Source: an uncultured Prevotellaceae bacterium
GTDB lineage: Bacteria; Bacteroidota; Bacteroidia; Bacteroidales; Bacteroidaceae
Length of the DNA: 64,000 bases
Direction of reading: 5' to 3'
NCBI GenBank assembly: GCA_902779455.1
Contig: CACZBS010000003.1
Location: 62,001 to 126,000, forward strand
Part shown: positions 51,805 through 59,655 of the stretch, piece by piece
Layout: every line of letters begins with the position of its first letter
Position numbering within the stretch: the first letter of the stretch is position 1
Program-made: the position numbers and the translations under genes
Notes under the pieces: generated by a model
What the model was told of the DNA's origin: nothing
Seen by the model: only the letters and a program-made list of their open reading frames with translations
The model's database searches: none

Positions 51805-52863
51805 ATGAAAAAGATGAATATAGCCCAAGTGCTGACCTCCTGTCTGGTGTGCTGCGGCATTGCCGCAGCAACAACCTCCTGCAACGACGAGTGGAAGGAC
51901 GAGCAGTACGAGAAGTACATCAGCTTCAAGGCCCCCCTCAACGACAATGGCGTCACCGCCGTCTACGTCCCCTACTCGCGCCACAACGACGACGGCTCGC
52001 TCATGTACGGCGCCGAGGGACGCTCCAGCTACGACCTCCCCGTCATCGTTGCCGGCACCACCCGCAACGACCGCAACCTCACCGTCCACGTAGGCCACAG
52101 CGACACCCTCACCGTACTCAACTACGAGCGCTTCGGCAGTCCCACCTACCGCGCCGACATCGTCGACCTCTACTATCGCGACATGTCCGACTATGCCTCC
52201 TATCCCGAGACCATGCAGATCCAGAGCGGCCAGGACGTCGGACTGCTGCGCATCAACTTCGACTTCCGCAATATCGACATGGTCGAGAAGTGGGTACTGC
52301 CCATCGAGGTCAAGCCCGACGACAGCTATCAGGCCCACCCGCGCAAGAACTACGCCAAGGCCATGCTCCGCGTCTACCCCTACAACGACTACTCGGGCAA
52401 CTACTCCGCCACGACGCTCACCCTCACCAATGCCAGCGCTCCCGACGGTGCCACCGGAATGGAGACCAGCCGCGCCTACGTCGTCGACGAGCAGACCGTC
52501 TTCTTCTACATGGGCAACATCGACGAGACGCGCGTCGACCGTCGCAACTATAAGGTCTTCTTCCGCTTCCATCCCACCTCTGCCGACGGCAACCAAGGCA
52601 CCGTCGAGCTATGGTCGGACAACGCCGAGAAGAACCTCTTCCAGCAGCGAGGCACGGCACAGTTCCGCGTCTACGAGCAGATCGACGACGTGCAGCCATA
52701 CCTCCTCCACCACTACGTCATCATCTCGGGCATCGAGTACGACTACACCGACTACACCTCCGTCGCCACCTATCCCATGGGCTACACCGTCAAGGGCATC
52801 CTCACCCTCGAGCGACAGCTCAACACCCAGATCCCGAACGAGGACCAGGCCATCCAGTGGTGA
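51805..52863 (+). CDS. DUF1735/DUF4973-type PUL lipoprotein
   Basis: 352 residues. The signal peptide ends in TTSC with Cys26 as lipidation site, the same position as in SusD. Residues ~30-150 resemble the BT_3987-like DUF1735 sandwich (VPVI-type strands; DLPVIVAGTTRNDRN), the C-terminal ~150 the DUF4973 sandwich (YVVDEQTVFFYMGNIDETR, KVFFRF). Such lipoproteins follow SusD in many alpha-mannan and N-glycan loci and are thought to bind glycan at the surface. The signal peptide contains hairpin element copy 2. A 202-nt gap with family-B hairpins separates it from GH92. Confidence 0.85.
   Translation: MKKMNIAQVLTSCLVCCGIAAATTSCNDEWKDEQYEKYISFKAPLNDNGVTAVYVPYSRHNDDGSLMYGAEGRSSYDLPVIVAGTTRNDRNLTVHVGHSDTLTVLNYERFGSPTYRADIVDLYYRDMSDYASYPETMQIQSGQDVGLLRINFDFRNIDMVEKWVLPIEVKPDDSYQAHPRKNYAKAMLRVYPYNDYSGNYSATTLTLTNASAPDGATGMETSRAYVVDEQTVFFYMGNIDETRVDRRNYKVFFRFHPTSADGNQGTVELWSDNAEKNLFQQRGTAQFRVYEQIDDVQPYLLHHYVIISGIEYDYTDYTSVATYPMGYTVKGILTLERQLNTQIPNEDQAIQW
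51850..51870 (+). promoter_or_regulatory. Shared signal-peptide hairpin element, copy 2 (DUF4973-type lipoprotein)
   Basis: Arm TGCTGCGGC, loop ATT, arm GCCGCAGCA, preceded by TCCTGTCTGGTG. The sequence is identical to copy 1 over the hairpin, although the genes are unrelated. Confidence 0.6.
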
Positions 52864-52941
52864 CGTCATTTGTAAAGAATATTCTGAATTATTGTCAAGA
52901 AATCACAACCGACTGATTATCAGACAGAACAAGAACCAAGA

Positions 52942-53030
52942 GAAAAGAAGTGCCGCTTCTATGCGAAAAAAGCACCGCTTCTCGACCCAAAAAGCACCGC
53001 TTCTCGGGTCGAAAAGCGGCACTTTTCTTC
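52942..53030. terminator. Family-B hairpin cluster within the mannan locus
   Basis: AAGTGCCGCTT (52948-52958) pairs with AAGCGGCACTT near 53014-53024. Between them lie AAAGCACCGCTTCTCG words that also pair. It ends in a T-rich run 36 nt before GH92. It may reduce read-through into the enzyme genes or protect the upstream mRNA. Confidence 0.5.
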
Positions 53031-53065
53031 CATCAGCGCCCTCCTTGTAAATAAATTTCCAAGTC

Positions 53066-55549
53066 ATGAAAAAGCCCCTCCTCTCCCTCCTCTCCCTCCT
53101 CTCCCTCCTCCTTCCCGCCGCCCTCCCCGCCTCCGCCGCGGTGCCCGCCGCTTCTCCCTCGGCCCTCCCCGCCTCCGTGCTCCCCAGTGTGGTCGACGGT
53201 TCAGCCGTCGACATCCCCGCCCCCTCCCCCGTCGACTATGTCTCCACCCTCGTCGGCACCCTCTCGAAGCACTCCCTCTCCACCGGCAACACCTACCCCG
53301 CCGTCGCCCTCCCCTGGGGCATGAACTTCTGGACCCCCCAGACCGGCCGCATGGGCGACGGCTGGCAATACGTCTACACCGAGGACAAAATCCGCGGCCT
53401 CAAGCAGACCCACCAGCCCTCACCCTGGATCAACGACTACGGCCAGTTCGCCATCATGCCCACCACCGGCGCCCCCCGCTTCGCCGAGGACGACCGCGCC
53501 TCATGGTTCTCCCATAAGGCCGAGGTGGCCAAGCCCTACTACTACAGCGTCTACCTCGCCGACTGGGACGTCACCGCCGAGCTCACCCCCACCGAGCGCG
53601 CTGCCATCCTCCGCTTCACCTACCCCGAGACCACCCAGGCCAACATCGTCGTCGACGCCTTCGACGGCGGCTCCAGCGTCACCGTCGACCCCCAGCGCCG
53701 CCGCATCACCGGCTACACCGTCAAGAACAGCGGCGGCGTCCCCCAGAACTTCCGCAACTATTTCGTCATCGAGATCGACCACCCCTTCACCCTCGCCCAG
53801 CACGTCGACGACCAGGGCCGGCAGGGCGCCGTCGTCACCATGCCCACCCGTCGCGGCGAGCAGGTCACGCTCCGCGTCGCCTCATCCTTCATCAGCCCCG
53901 AGCAGGCCCTCCGCAACCTCCAGGAGCTCGGTCCCCGCTCCTTCGAACAGGTCTGCGCCGACGGCCGCCAGCGATGGAACGACGTCCTCGGCCGCATCGA
54001 AATCGATAGCAAAACTATAGAAGCCCCCTCGGGGGCAGTAGGGGGGGCTCTTCCCACCTTCTACTCCTGCCTCTACCGCTCCGTCCTCTTCCCCCGCGCC
54101 TTCTATGAGATCGACGCCGACGGCAAGCCCGTCCACTACAGCCCCCACACCGGCGACATCCGCCCCGGCTACTACTTCACCGACACCGGCTTCTGGGACA
54201 CCTTCCGCTGCCTCTTCCCCCTCCTCAACCTCGTCTATCCCGAGATGGCCGTCAAGATGCAGGAGGGCCTCGTCAACTGCTACCTCGAGAGCGGATTCCT
54301 CCCCGAGTGGGCCAGCCCCGGCCATCGCGGCTGCATGGTCGGCAACAACTCCGCCTCCGTCGTCGCCGACGCCTGGCTGAAGCTCAGCCAATATAATGGA
54401 GAATTAGGAATGGGGAATGGAGAATCAGGAATGGAGAATGATAGTCAGTCTCAAGCCCCCAAAGGTAATCATAATTCTCAATCCTCAATTCTCAATCCTC
54501 AATTCTCAACTATTCTCTGGCAGGCCGTCACCCACGGCGCCAACGCCGTCCACCCCGACGTCCCCTCCACCGGCCGCCTCGGCTGGGAATATTACAACCG
54601 CCTCGGCTACGTCCCCTATAACGTCGGCATCAACGAGAACGTCGCACGCACCCTCGAGTATGCCTACGACGACTGGTGCATCTATAAGCTCGGACAGGCC
54701 CTCGGCAAGTCCAAGAAGGAGCTCAAGCCCTTCCGCGAGCACGCCCTCAACTATCGCAACGTCTTCGACCACGAGTCGAAGCTCATGCGCGGACGCAACG
54801 ACGACGGCTCATTCCAGACGCCCTTCTCGCCACTCAAGTGGGGCGACGCCTTCACCGAGGGCAACGCCTGGCACTACACCTGGTCGGTCTTCCACGACCC
54901 CGAAGGCCTCATCCGCCTCATGGGCGGCCGCGACGTCTTCACCCAGATGCTCGACTCCGTCTTCAACGTCCCGCCACTCTTCGACGAGAGCTACTACGGC
55001 GCCGTCATCCACGAGATCCGCGAGATGCAGATCATGAACATGGGCAACTACGCCCACGGCAACCAGCCCATCCAGCACATGATCTACCTCTACGACTGGG
55101 CCCTCCAGCCCTGGAAGGCGCAGCAGCGCATCCGTGAGGTCATGGACCGCTTCTACAACGCCAACCCCGACGGCTACTGCGGCGACGAGGACAACGGCCA
55201 GACCTCTGCCTGGTATGTCTTCTCCGCCCTCGGCTTCTATCCCGTCTGCCCCGGCTCAGGCCAGTATGCCATCGGCACCCCCCGCTTCCCCCGCGCCGTC
55301 ATCCATCTGCCCAACGGCCGCGACGTCACCATCGAGGCCGACGCCGCCGCATCTCCTGCGGCCCTCCCCCCCTACATCGGCGCCATGACCCTCGACGGCC
55401 AGCCCTACGACTGTAACTACCTCAACCACGCCGACCTCATCCGCGGCGCCCGCATCCACTTCCAGATGCAGCCCACGCCCAACCTCACCCGCGGCACCAC
55501 CCCCGACGCCGCCCCCTATTCCTTCACCCTTGAATTAGAAAAGAAATGA
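53066..55549 (+). CDS. GH92 family exo-alpha-mannosidase
   Basis: 827 residues. The signal peptide is built from repeated Ser-Leu-Leu codons (9-nt DNA repeat at about 53079-53113). The N-terminal sandwich (~55-290; VSTLVGTLSKHSLSTGNTYP) is followed by the (alpha/alpha)6 domain. Glu598 in EGNAWHYTW is at the acid position, and Asp707 and Asp709 in CGDEDNGQ at the base pair positions of GH92 (calcium-dependent, inverting). Spacing 598-709 equals that of E533-D644 in BT3990. It removes mannose from alpha-mannan branches. Residues ~443-483 (GELGMGNGESGMEND...) are an in-frame repeat insert; a smaller one may lie near 315-325 (IEAPSGAVGGALP). Its last 4 nt overlap the GH76 start. Confidence 0.93.
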   Translation: MKKPLLSLLSLLSLLLPAALPASAAVPAASPSALPASVLPSVVDGSAVDIPAPSPVDYVSTLVGTLSKHSLSTGNTYPAVALPWGMNFWTPQTGRMGDGWQYVYTEDKIRGLKQTHQPSPWINDYGQFAIMPTTGAPRFAEDDRASWFSHKAEVAKPYYYSVYLADWDVTAELTPTERAAILRFTYPETTQANIVVDAFDGGSSVTVDPQRRRITGYTVKNSGGVPQNFRNYFVIEIDHPFTLAQHVDDQGRQGAVVTMPTRRGEQVTLRVASSFISPEQALRNLQELGPRSFEQVCADGRQRWNDVLGRIEIDSKTIEAPSGAVGGALPTFYSCLYRSVLFPRAFYEIDADGKPVHYSPHTGDIRPGYYFTDTGFWDTFRCLFPLLNLVYPEMAVKMQEGLVNCYLESGFLPEWASPGHRGCMVGNNSASVVADAWLKLSQYNGELGMGNGESGMENDSQSQAPKGNHNSQSSILNPQFSTILWQAVTHGANAVHPDVPSTGRLGWEYYNRLGYVPYNVGINENVARTLEYAYDDWCIYKLGQALGKSKKELKPFREHALNYRNVFDHESKLMRGRNDDGSFQTPFSPLKWGDAFTEGNAWHYTWSVFHDPEGLIRLMGGRDVFTQMLDSVFNVPPLFDESYYGAVIHEIREMQIMNMGNYAHGNQPIQHMIYLYDWALQPWKAQQRIREVMDRFYNANPDGYCGDEDNGQTSAWYVFSALGFYPVCPGSGQYAIGTPRFPRAVIHLPNGRDVTIEADAAASPAALPPYIGAMTLDGQPYDCNYLNHADLIRGARIHFQMQPTPNLTRGTTPDAAPYSFTLELEKK
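53079..53113 (+). repeat. 9-bp minisatellite in the GH92 signal-peptide coding region
   Basis: CTCTCCCTC is repeated about 3.5 times in frame and encodes Ser-Leu-Leu units of the hydrophobic core. Confidence 0.7.
54396..54518. repeat. In-frame inverted repeat insert within the GH92 gene
   Basis: Left arm words GGAGAATTAGGAATGGGGAA and GGAGAATCAGGAATGG face right arm words AATTCTCAATCCTC around a core with CTCAAGCCCCCAAAGG. It adds about 40 Gly/Asn/Ser-rich codons and keeps the frame. Base composition is strikingly poorer in GC than the flanks. Confidence 0.87.
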
Positions 55550-57843
55550 CCATCCCCACCCGCCGCCGCCCCTGGGCCTCAGCCCTCCGCCGCCTTTCCT
55601 GTCTGGTGTGTTGCGGCATTGCCGCAACATCCCCCTCCCCCCTCCGCGCCCAGAAAGCCCTCACCGACTGGAGCATCGCCGACGTCTGCACCGCTGAGGC
55701 CGTCGGCTTCGAGGCCGACCTCGCCCCCCTCTTCGACAAGAACGACCTCACCGTCTTCTCCATCCCCAGCTTCACCGGCCAGGAGGAGGTCATCCTCCAC
55801 GCCCCACGCCCCTATGTCCTCAAGGGCTTCACCGTCGTCTCCTCCGACGACGCCCAGTGCGACCTCAAGCAACTGCTCCTGCAGGTCTCCGACGACGGCC
55901 AGACGTGGCGCAGCGTCCGCACCTACAACGTCTCGTTCACAGCCCGCCAGCGCGAGCGCCAGTTCAACGGCGGCCCCAGCGGCGGCTTCACCCACTTCCG
56001 CCTCGCCTTCAAGGCCAACAACGGCGCCACCCAGCTGCGCATCAGCGACATACAGCTCCTCGGCTATCCCGCTGCCGACGACGACAACCTGGCCACCGCC
56101 GAGCGCGGCACCATCACCGGCGCCGCCAAGGTGCGCAACGCCATGAACCTCATCGACAACGTCGCCACGACCATGACCGAGATCCCCAGCGCCGACCGCG
56201 AGCAGATCGACAACTTCAACGGCGAGACGCGCTACAACGGACTGAAGAACGCCTGGGTGCAGTATGAGTTCAACGAGCCGACGCCCATCAGCGCCTACGC
56301 CGTCGGACTCACCACCAGCGCCAACCGCGACCGCCGACCCTCGTGCTGGGAGCTCCTGGCCTCGAACGACGGCGAGCACTGGACCACCCTCGACCTGCAG
56401 CACAACGCCGCCTCGATGGCCGTCGACCTCTACGAGCAGCGCTACGAGCTCGGACGGCCCGGCGCCCGCGTCGACTATGCCGACGTGGCCGACCGACTGA
56501 TGGACTTCTGCGAGCAGAACCTCGAGCGCCGCCAGGGCGCCAGCGGCATCTACTGGATCTGCGACTGGTCCGCCGACCCCAAGAACGTCAACGAGGACTG
56601 GGGCGGCTACTGGTGGGCAGCCCATGCCATCGACAACTACCTCGACCTCTACGGCCGCACCGCCCAGAACACCAAGCTCACCAAGGTCAGCCAGCTGCTC
56701 AACGGCACCCGCGCCCGCAACGGCAACACCCTCATCAACCACTACTACGACGACATGGAGTGGATGGCGCTCGCACTGCTCCGCGGCTGCAAGATGAACG
56801 CCACGCTCAACCGCCAGTACTTCAATCAGGTCACGACGCTCTTCAACGACATCGTCGGCGGATGGAGCGACGTCGACGGCGGCGGCATCCACTGGAACAA
56901 GAACAAGACGGGCGACGGCGCCGGCAAGAACTCATGCTCCAACGCACCGGCACTCATCCTCGCCGCCCGCCTCTATCAGGAGACCCAGGAGCAGAAGTAT
57001 CTCGACTGGGCCCTGCGCATCTACGAATACATGCGCGACCACAACCGGTTCCCCGACGGCGTCGTCAAGGACACCCCCCAGAACGACAACCACGAGGTCA
57101 CCTTCTCCTACAACCAGGGCACCTGGGTCGGCGGACTGCTCGAGCTCTACAAGATCACGGGCGACGACGTCTACCGCCAGACGGCCACCGACCTCATGGA
57201 CCTCCTCATGTTCGGCAAGTGGTATTCGCCACGCGGCATCATGAATGAGCGCCAGAACTACAACCAGGACGACGGCGGCCTCTTCAAGGGCATCTTCATA
57301 CGCTACCTCACCCAGTGGATCATCTCCGGCCATCTCGACCCCGACCGTCAGTTCCGCTATGCCAAGTGGCTCCTCGAGCAGGCCCGCTCCGCCGCCCTCG
57401 CCGCCATCCTGAAGCCCGAGTTCATCATCAATCCCTACTGGAACCAGCAGTATCCCGACGCCAACGTCACTCACGACACCTCGCGCCAGCAGACCGGCAT
57501 GATGCTCTTCGAGGCCATCTGCCTCCTGCGACAAAGCGGCATCCTCGGCGACGACTACGGACTCACGAACGACAGCATCGGAAAGCCCTTCCGCTACTAT
57601 CGCCTCAACATCACCGAGACGCAGGGCTCCCCCGACGTCATGCTCGGCTCCTTCAAGCTCTACGGCCCCGCCCCCTCCGCCATCCGGCTCCCCCGCGCCG
57701 ACGCCAATCCCCGCACCAGTAGAGATCCCCACGCCCTCCGTGCCTACGATCTCCTGGGCCGTCCCAGCCTCACCGCCCCCCTCCTCATCAGGAACGGCAA
57801 GAAATTCCAAAACAATCCCCGCCATAACGAAATCTCGATATAA
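55546..57843 (+). CDS. GH76 family alpha-1,6-mannanase with two discoidin-like domains
   Basis: 765 residues; the ATG overlaps the GH92 stop (ATGA), so the two are translationally coupled. The signal region RRLSCLVCCGIAAT holds hairpin element copy 3. Residues ~35-165 and ~175-300 are F5/8-type sandwiches (VVSSDDAQCDLKQLLLQVSD; SCWELLASNDGEHWTTLDL). The GH76 (alpha/alpha)6 domain (~305-680) has the catalytic pair Asp402-Asp403 in HYYDDMEWM and SYNQGTWVGGLLELY. It should cut the alpha-1,6-mannan backbone. The C-terminal motif (YDLLGRP...LLIRNGKKF) is followed by an extra QNNPRHNEISI encoded by a family-C repeat. Confidence 0.92.
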   Translation: MTIPTRRRPWASALRRLSCLVCCGIAATSPSPLRAQKALTDWSIADVCTAEAVGFEADLAPLFDKNDLTVFSIPSFTGQEEVILHAPRPYVLKGFTVVSSDDAQCDLKQLLLQVSDDGQTWRSVRTYNVSFTARQRERQFNGGPSGGFTHFRLAFKANNGATQLRISDIQLLGYPAADDDNLATAERGTITGAAKVRNAMNLIDNVATTMTEIPSADREQIDNFNGETRYNGLKNAWVQYEFNEPTPISAYAVGLTTSANRDRRPSCWELLASNDGEHWTTLDLQHNAASMAVDLYEQRYELGRPGARVDYADVADRLMDFCEQNLERRQGASGIYWICDWSADPKNVNEDWGGYWWAAHAIDNYLDLYGRTAQNTKLTKVSQLLNGTRARNGNTLINHYYDDMEWMALALLRGCKMNATLNRQYFNQVTTLFNDIVGGWSDVDGGGIHWNKNKTGDGAGKNSCSNAPALILAARLYQETQEQKYLDWALRIYEYMRDHNRFPDGVVKDTPQNDNHEVTFSYNQGTWVGGLLELYKITGDDVYRQTATDLMDLLMFGKWYSPRGIMNERQNYNQDDGGLFKGIFIRYLTQWIISGHLDPDRQFRYAKWLLEQARSAALAAILKPEFIINPYWNQQYPDANVTHDTSRQQTGMMLFEAICLLRQSGILGDDYGLTNDSIGKPFRYYRLNITETQGSPDVMLGSFKLYGPAPSAIRLPRADANPRTSRDPHALRAYDLLGRPSLTAPLLIRNGKKFQNNPRHNEISI
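55609..55629 (+). promoter_or_regulatory. Shared signal-peptide hairpin element, copy 3 (GH76)
   Basis: Arm TGTTGCGGC, loop ATT, exact complementary arm GCCGCAACA, preceded by TCCTGTCTGGTG. Compared with copies 1 and 2, one base pair changes from C-G to T-A with pairing kept. Confidence 0.6.
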
Positions 57844-57886
57844 CGATATAACGAAATTTCGGAATAACGAAATAACGAAAAAAAAG
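57826..57886. repeat. TAACGAAAT-type palindromic repeat, family C, copy 3
   Basis: CATAACGAAATCTCGATATA, TAACGAAATTTCGG and AATAACGAAATAACG words start inside the last codons of GH76 and fill the gap to the second GH76 gene. Confidence 0.75.
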
Positions 57887-57894
57887 AAAAGAAT

Positions 57895-59511
57895 ATGAAT
57901 CACCTCCTTTCCGCCCTCCTTTCCTGTCTGGTGTGTTGCGGCATTGCCGCAACATCCTCCGCAGCCCCCGCCGCCGCCCCCTCCGAGACCGCCCTCCAGG
58001 ACCTCCGCCGCGCCATCGACCTCGTCGACGCCACCATGCAGCACGGCTTCAGCGGCAGCGCCAGCACCCTCCGCATGTACGACACCTACAACACCCAGAC
58101 GCAGCAGGGCGCCGGCACCGCCGACGTCTGGCCCTACACCGCCGCCATCGAGGCCCACTGCTCCGTCCTCGAAGCCCTCGACGCCCTCAAGGACGACGCC
58201 CCCGAGCTCTACGCCGCGACGCGCGACCGCTTCGCCACGCGCCTCAAGCAGCTCTACGACTGTCTCGACTTCTATCGCGGCACCTACACCCTCTACTCCT
58301 ACGCCCAGGTCCGCACATGGAGCATCTACGGTGTCCATCGCAGCGGCACCCGCGGCACGGCCGCCGTCACCGGCATCGAGAATGTCTACGACGACCAGAT
58401 GTGGCTCTGTCGCGAGCTCGTCCGCGCCTACCGCCTGACGGGCGACGATGCCTACCTGACGAAGGCCGAGTACCTGGCCAACTACTGCATCGACGGCTGG
58501 GACTGCTGTCTCGACCCCAACGGACAGGAGTATGGCGGCATCACCTGGGGCCCCGGCTACAACTCGAAGCACGCCTGCTCCAACGCCCCGCTGATCCAGC
58601 CCCTCGTCTGGCTCTATGAGATCTTCAAGACTGACGACGAGCCCGCCAACCTGCGCTACTTCTACATCCTGCCCGACGGCACACGCACCAACGAGATGCG
58701 CCGCCACTCCGACGTCTACCTCGACTTCGCCCGCAAGATCTATGCCTGGCAGAAGAAGATGCTCTACAACCAGTCCACTGGCGTCTACTGGGACATGCTC
58801 GGCGCCCCGGGCGAGCTCAAGTACGTCGGCGAGGGCCGCAACCGCTATCGCGACCACGTCGACACGGGTGGCCCCACCGGCACCGCCTACACCTACAACA
58901 CGGGCACGATGCTCGCCGGCGCCGCCGAGCTATGGCGCGTCACGGGCGAGGACATCTACAAGGCCGACCTCAACACCGTCAGCCAGAAGTCGTTCAACTA
59001 CTTCGCCAAGGGCAAGCGCATCGACGGCGTCGTCTTCCGCCAGTGGCCCATCGATGCCAAGGCCGAGGAAGGCTTCAACACATGGTTCGACAACGTCCTC
59101 ATGCGCGCCTACGTCGACGTCTGCCCCTACAACACGACCCTCTACAACGGCAAGCCCTACGCCCAGAACGCCCTCGAGTCGTTCCAGCAGAACCTCGACT
59201 ATGCCTACGACCACTACGCGCGCGCCTCGATGCTGCCCATCAACCTCCTCGAGGGATGGGACGTCTCCACGGGCAACCCCGATGTGACCAAGGGCTTCCA
59301 TCAGATGGCCTTCGCCTCCGAGCTGGCCATGCTCGCCGTCTGGCATCAGCGCCAGGCCCAGGCCGCAGCCGCCGTCAGCGCCCCCCGCGCCGCCACATCG
59401 GAAGCAGGCACTTATTATCAGCTCAGCGGCCGCGCCGTCGGCAGCGATCCCGACACCCTGCCTCGCGGTCTTTACGTTGCGAAAGGCCGCAAAGTCATTA
59501 TCACAAATTAG
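57895..59511 (+). CDS. GH76 family enzyme, second copy
   Basis: 538 residues without extra N-terminal binding domains. The signal peptide (MNHLLSALLSCLVCCGIAAT) carries hairpin element copy 4. The (alpha/alpha)6 barrel shows IENVYDDQMWLCREL with the GH76 catalytic pair Asp166-Asp167, CSNAPLIQPLVWLYE and NTGTMLAGAAELW. GH76 members cut alpha-1,6-mannosidic links in yeast mannan; this divergent copy may act on a different chain length or in another compartment. The end YQLSGRAV...GLYVAKGRKVIITN is the shared C-terminal motif. It is the last clear glycan-degrading gene of the operon before a gap of 282 nt. Confidence 0.9.
   Translation: MNHLLSALLSCLVCCGIAATSSAAPAAAPSETALQDLRRAIDLVDATMQHGFSGSASTLRMYDTYNTQTQQGAGTADVWPYTAAIEAHCSVLEALDALKDDAPELYAATRDRFATRLKQLYDCLDFYRGTYTLYSYAQVRTWSIYGVHRSGTRGTAAVTGIENVYDDQMWLCRELVRAYRLTGDDAYLTKAEYLANYCIDGWDCCLDPNGQEYGGITWGPGYNSKHACSNAPLIQPLVWLYEIFKTDDEPANLRYFYILPDGTRTNEMRRHSDVYLDFARKIYAWQKKMLYNQSTGVYWDMLGAPGELKYVGEGRNRYRDHVDTGGPTGTAYTYNTGTMLAGAAELWRVTGEDIYKADLNTVSQKSFNYFAKGKRIDGVVFRQWPIDAKAEEGFNTWFDNVLMRAYVDVCPYNTTLYNGKPYAQNALESFQQNLDYAYDHYARASMLPINLLEGWDVSTGNPDVTKGFHQMAFASELAMLAVWHQRQAQAAAAVSAPRAATSEAGTYYQLSGRAVGSDPDTLPRGLYVAKGRKVIITN
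57934..57954 (+). promoter_or_regulatory. Shared signal-peptide hairpin element, copy 4 (second GH76)
   Basis: Arm TGTTGCGGC, loop ATT, arm GCCGCAACA, preceded by TCCTGTCTGGTG; identical to copy 3 over the hairpin. Confidence 0.6.
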
Positions 59512-59540
59512 GGGGGAAATCTTTTCCCTCAATGATATTA

Positions 59541-59608
59541 TTATCACGAATTTGAGAATTTGAGAATTTCCGAAACCACAAATTCTCTAATTCTCAAATT
59601 CGTGATAA
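59541..59608. repeat. Inverted short-tandem-repeat element (TTTGAGAA arms)
   Basis: TTATCACGAATTTGAGAATT (left) and AATTCTCAAATTCGTGATAA (right) are exact inverse arms around a short core. It follows the second GH76 stop and can serve as a hairpin terminator, though no long T-run follows. Confidence 0.75.
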
Positions 59609-59655
59609 AAAGATAAGTAACCATACAATCATTATCTTGCACAATGATTCCTTTT

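Noticed and set aside
49744-52596. 950-codon minus-strand frame opposite SusD and the DUF4973-type gene
   Set aside because: Same shadow composition; it spans two well-supported lipoprotein genes.
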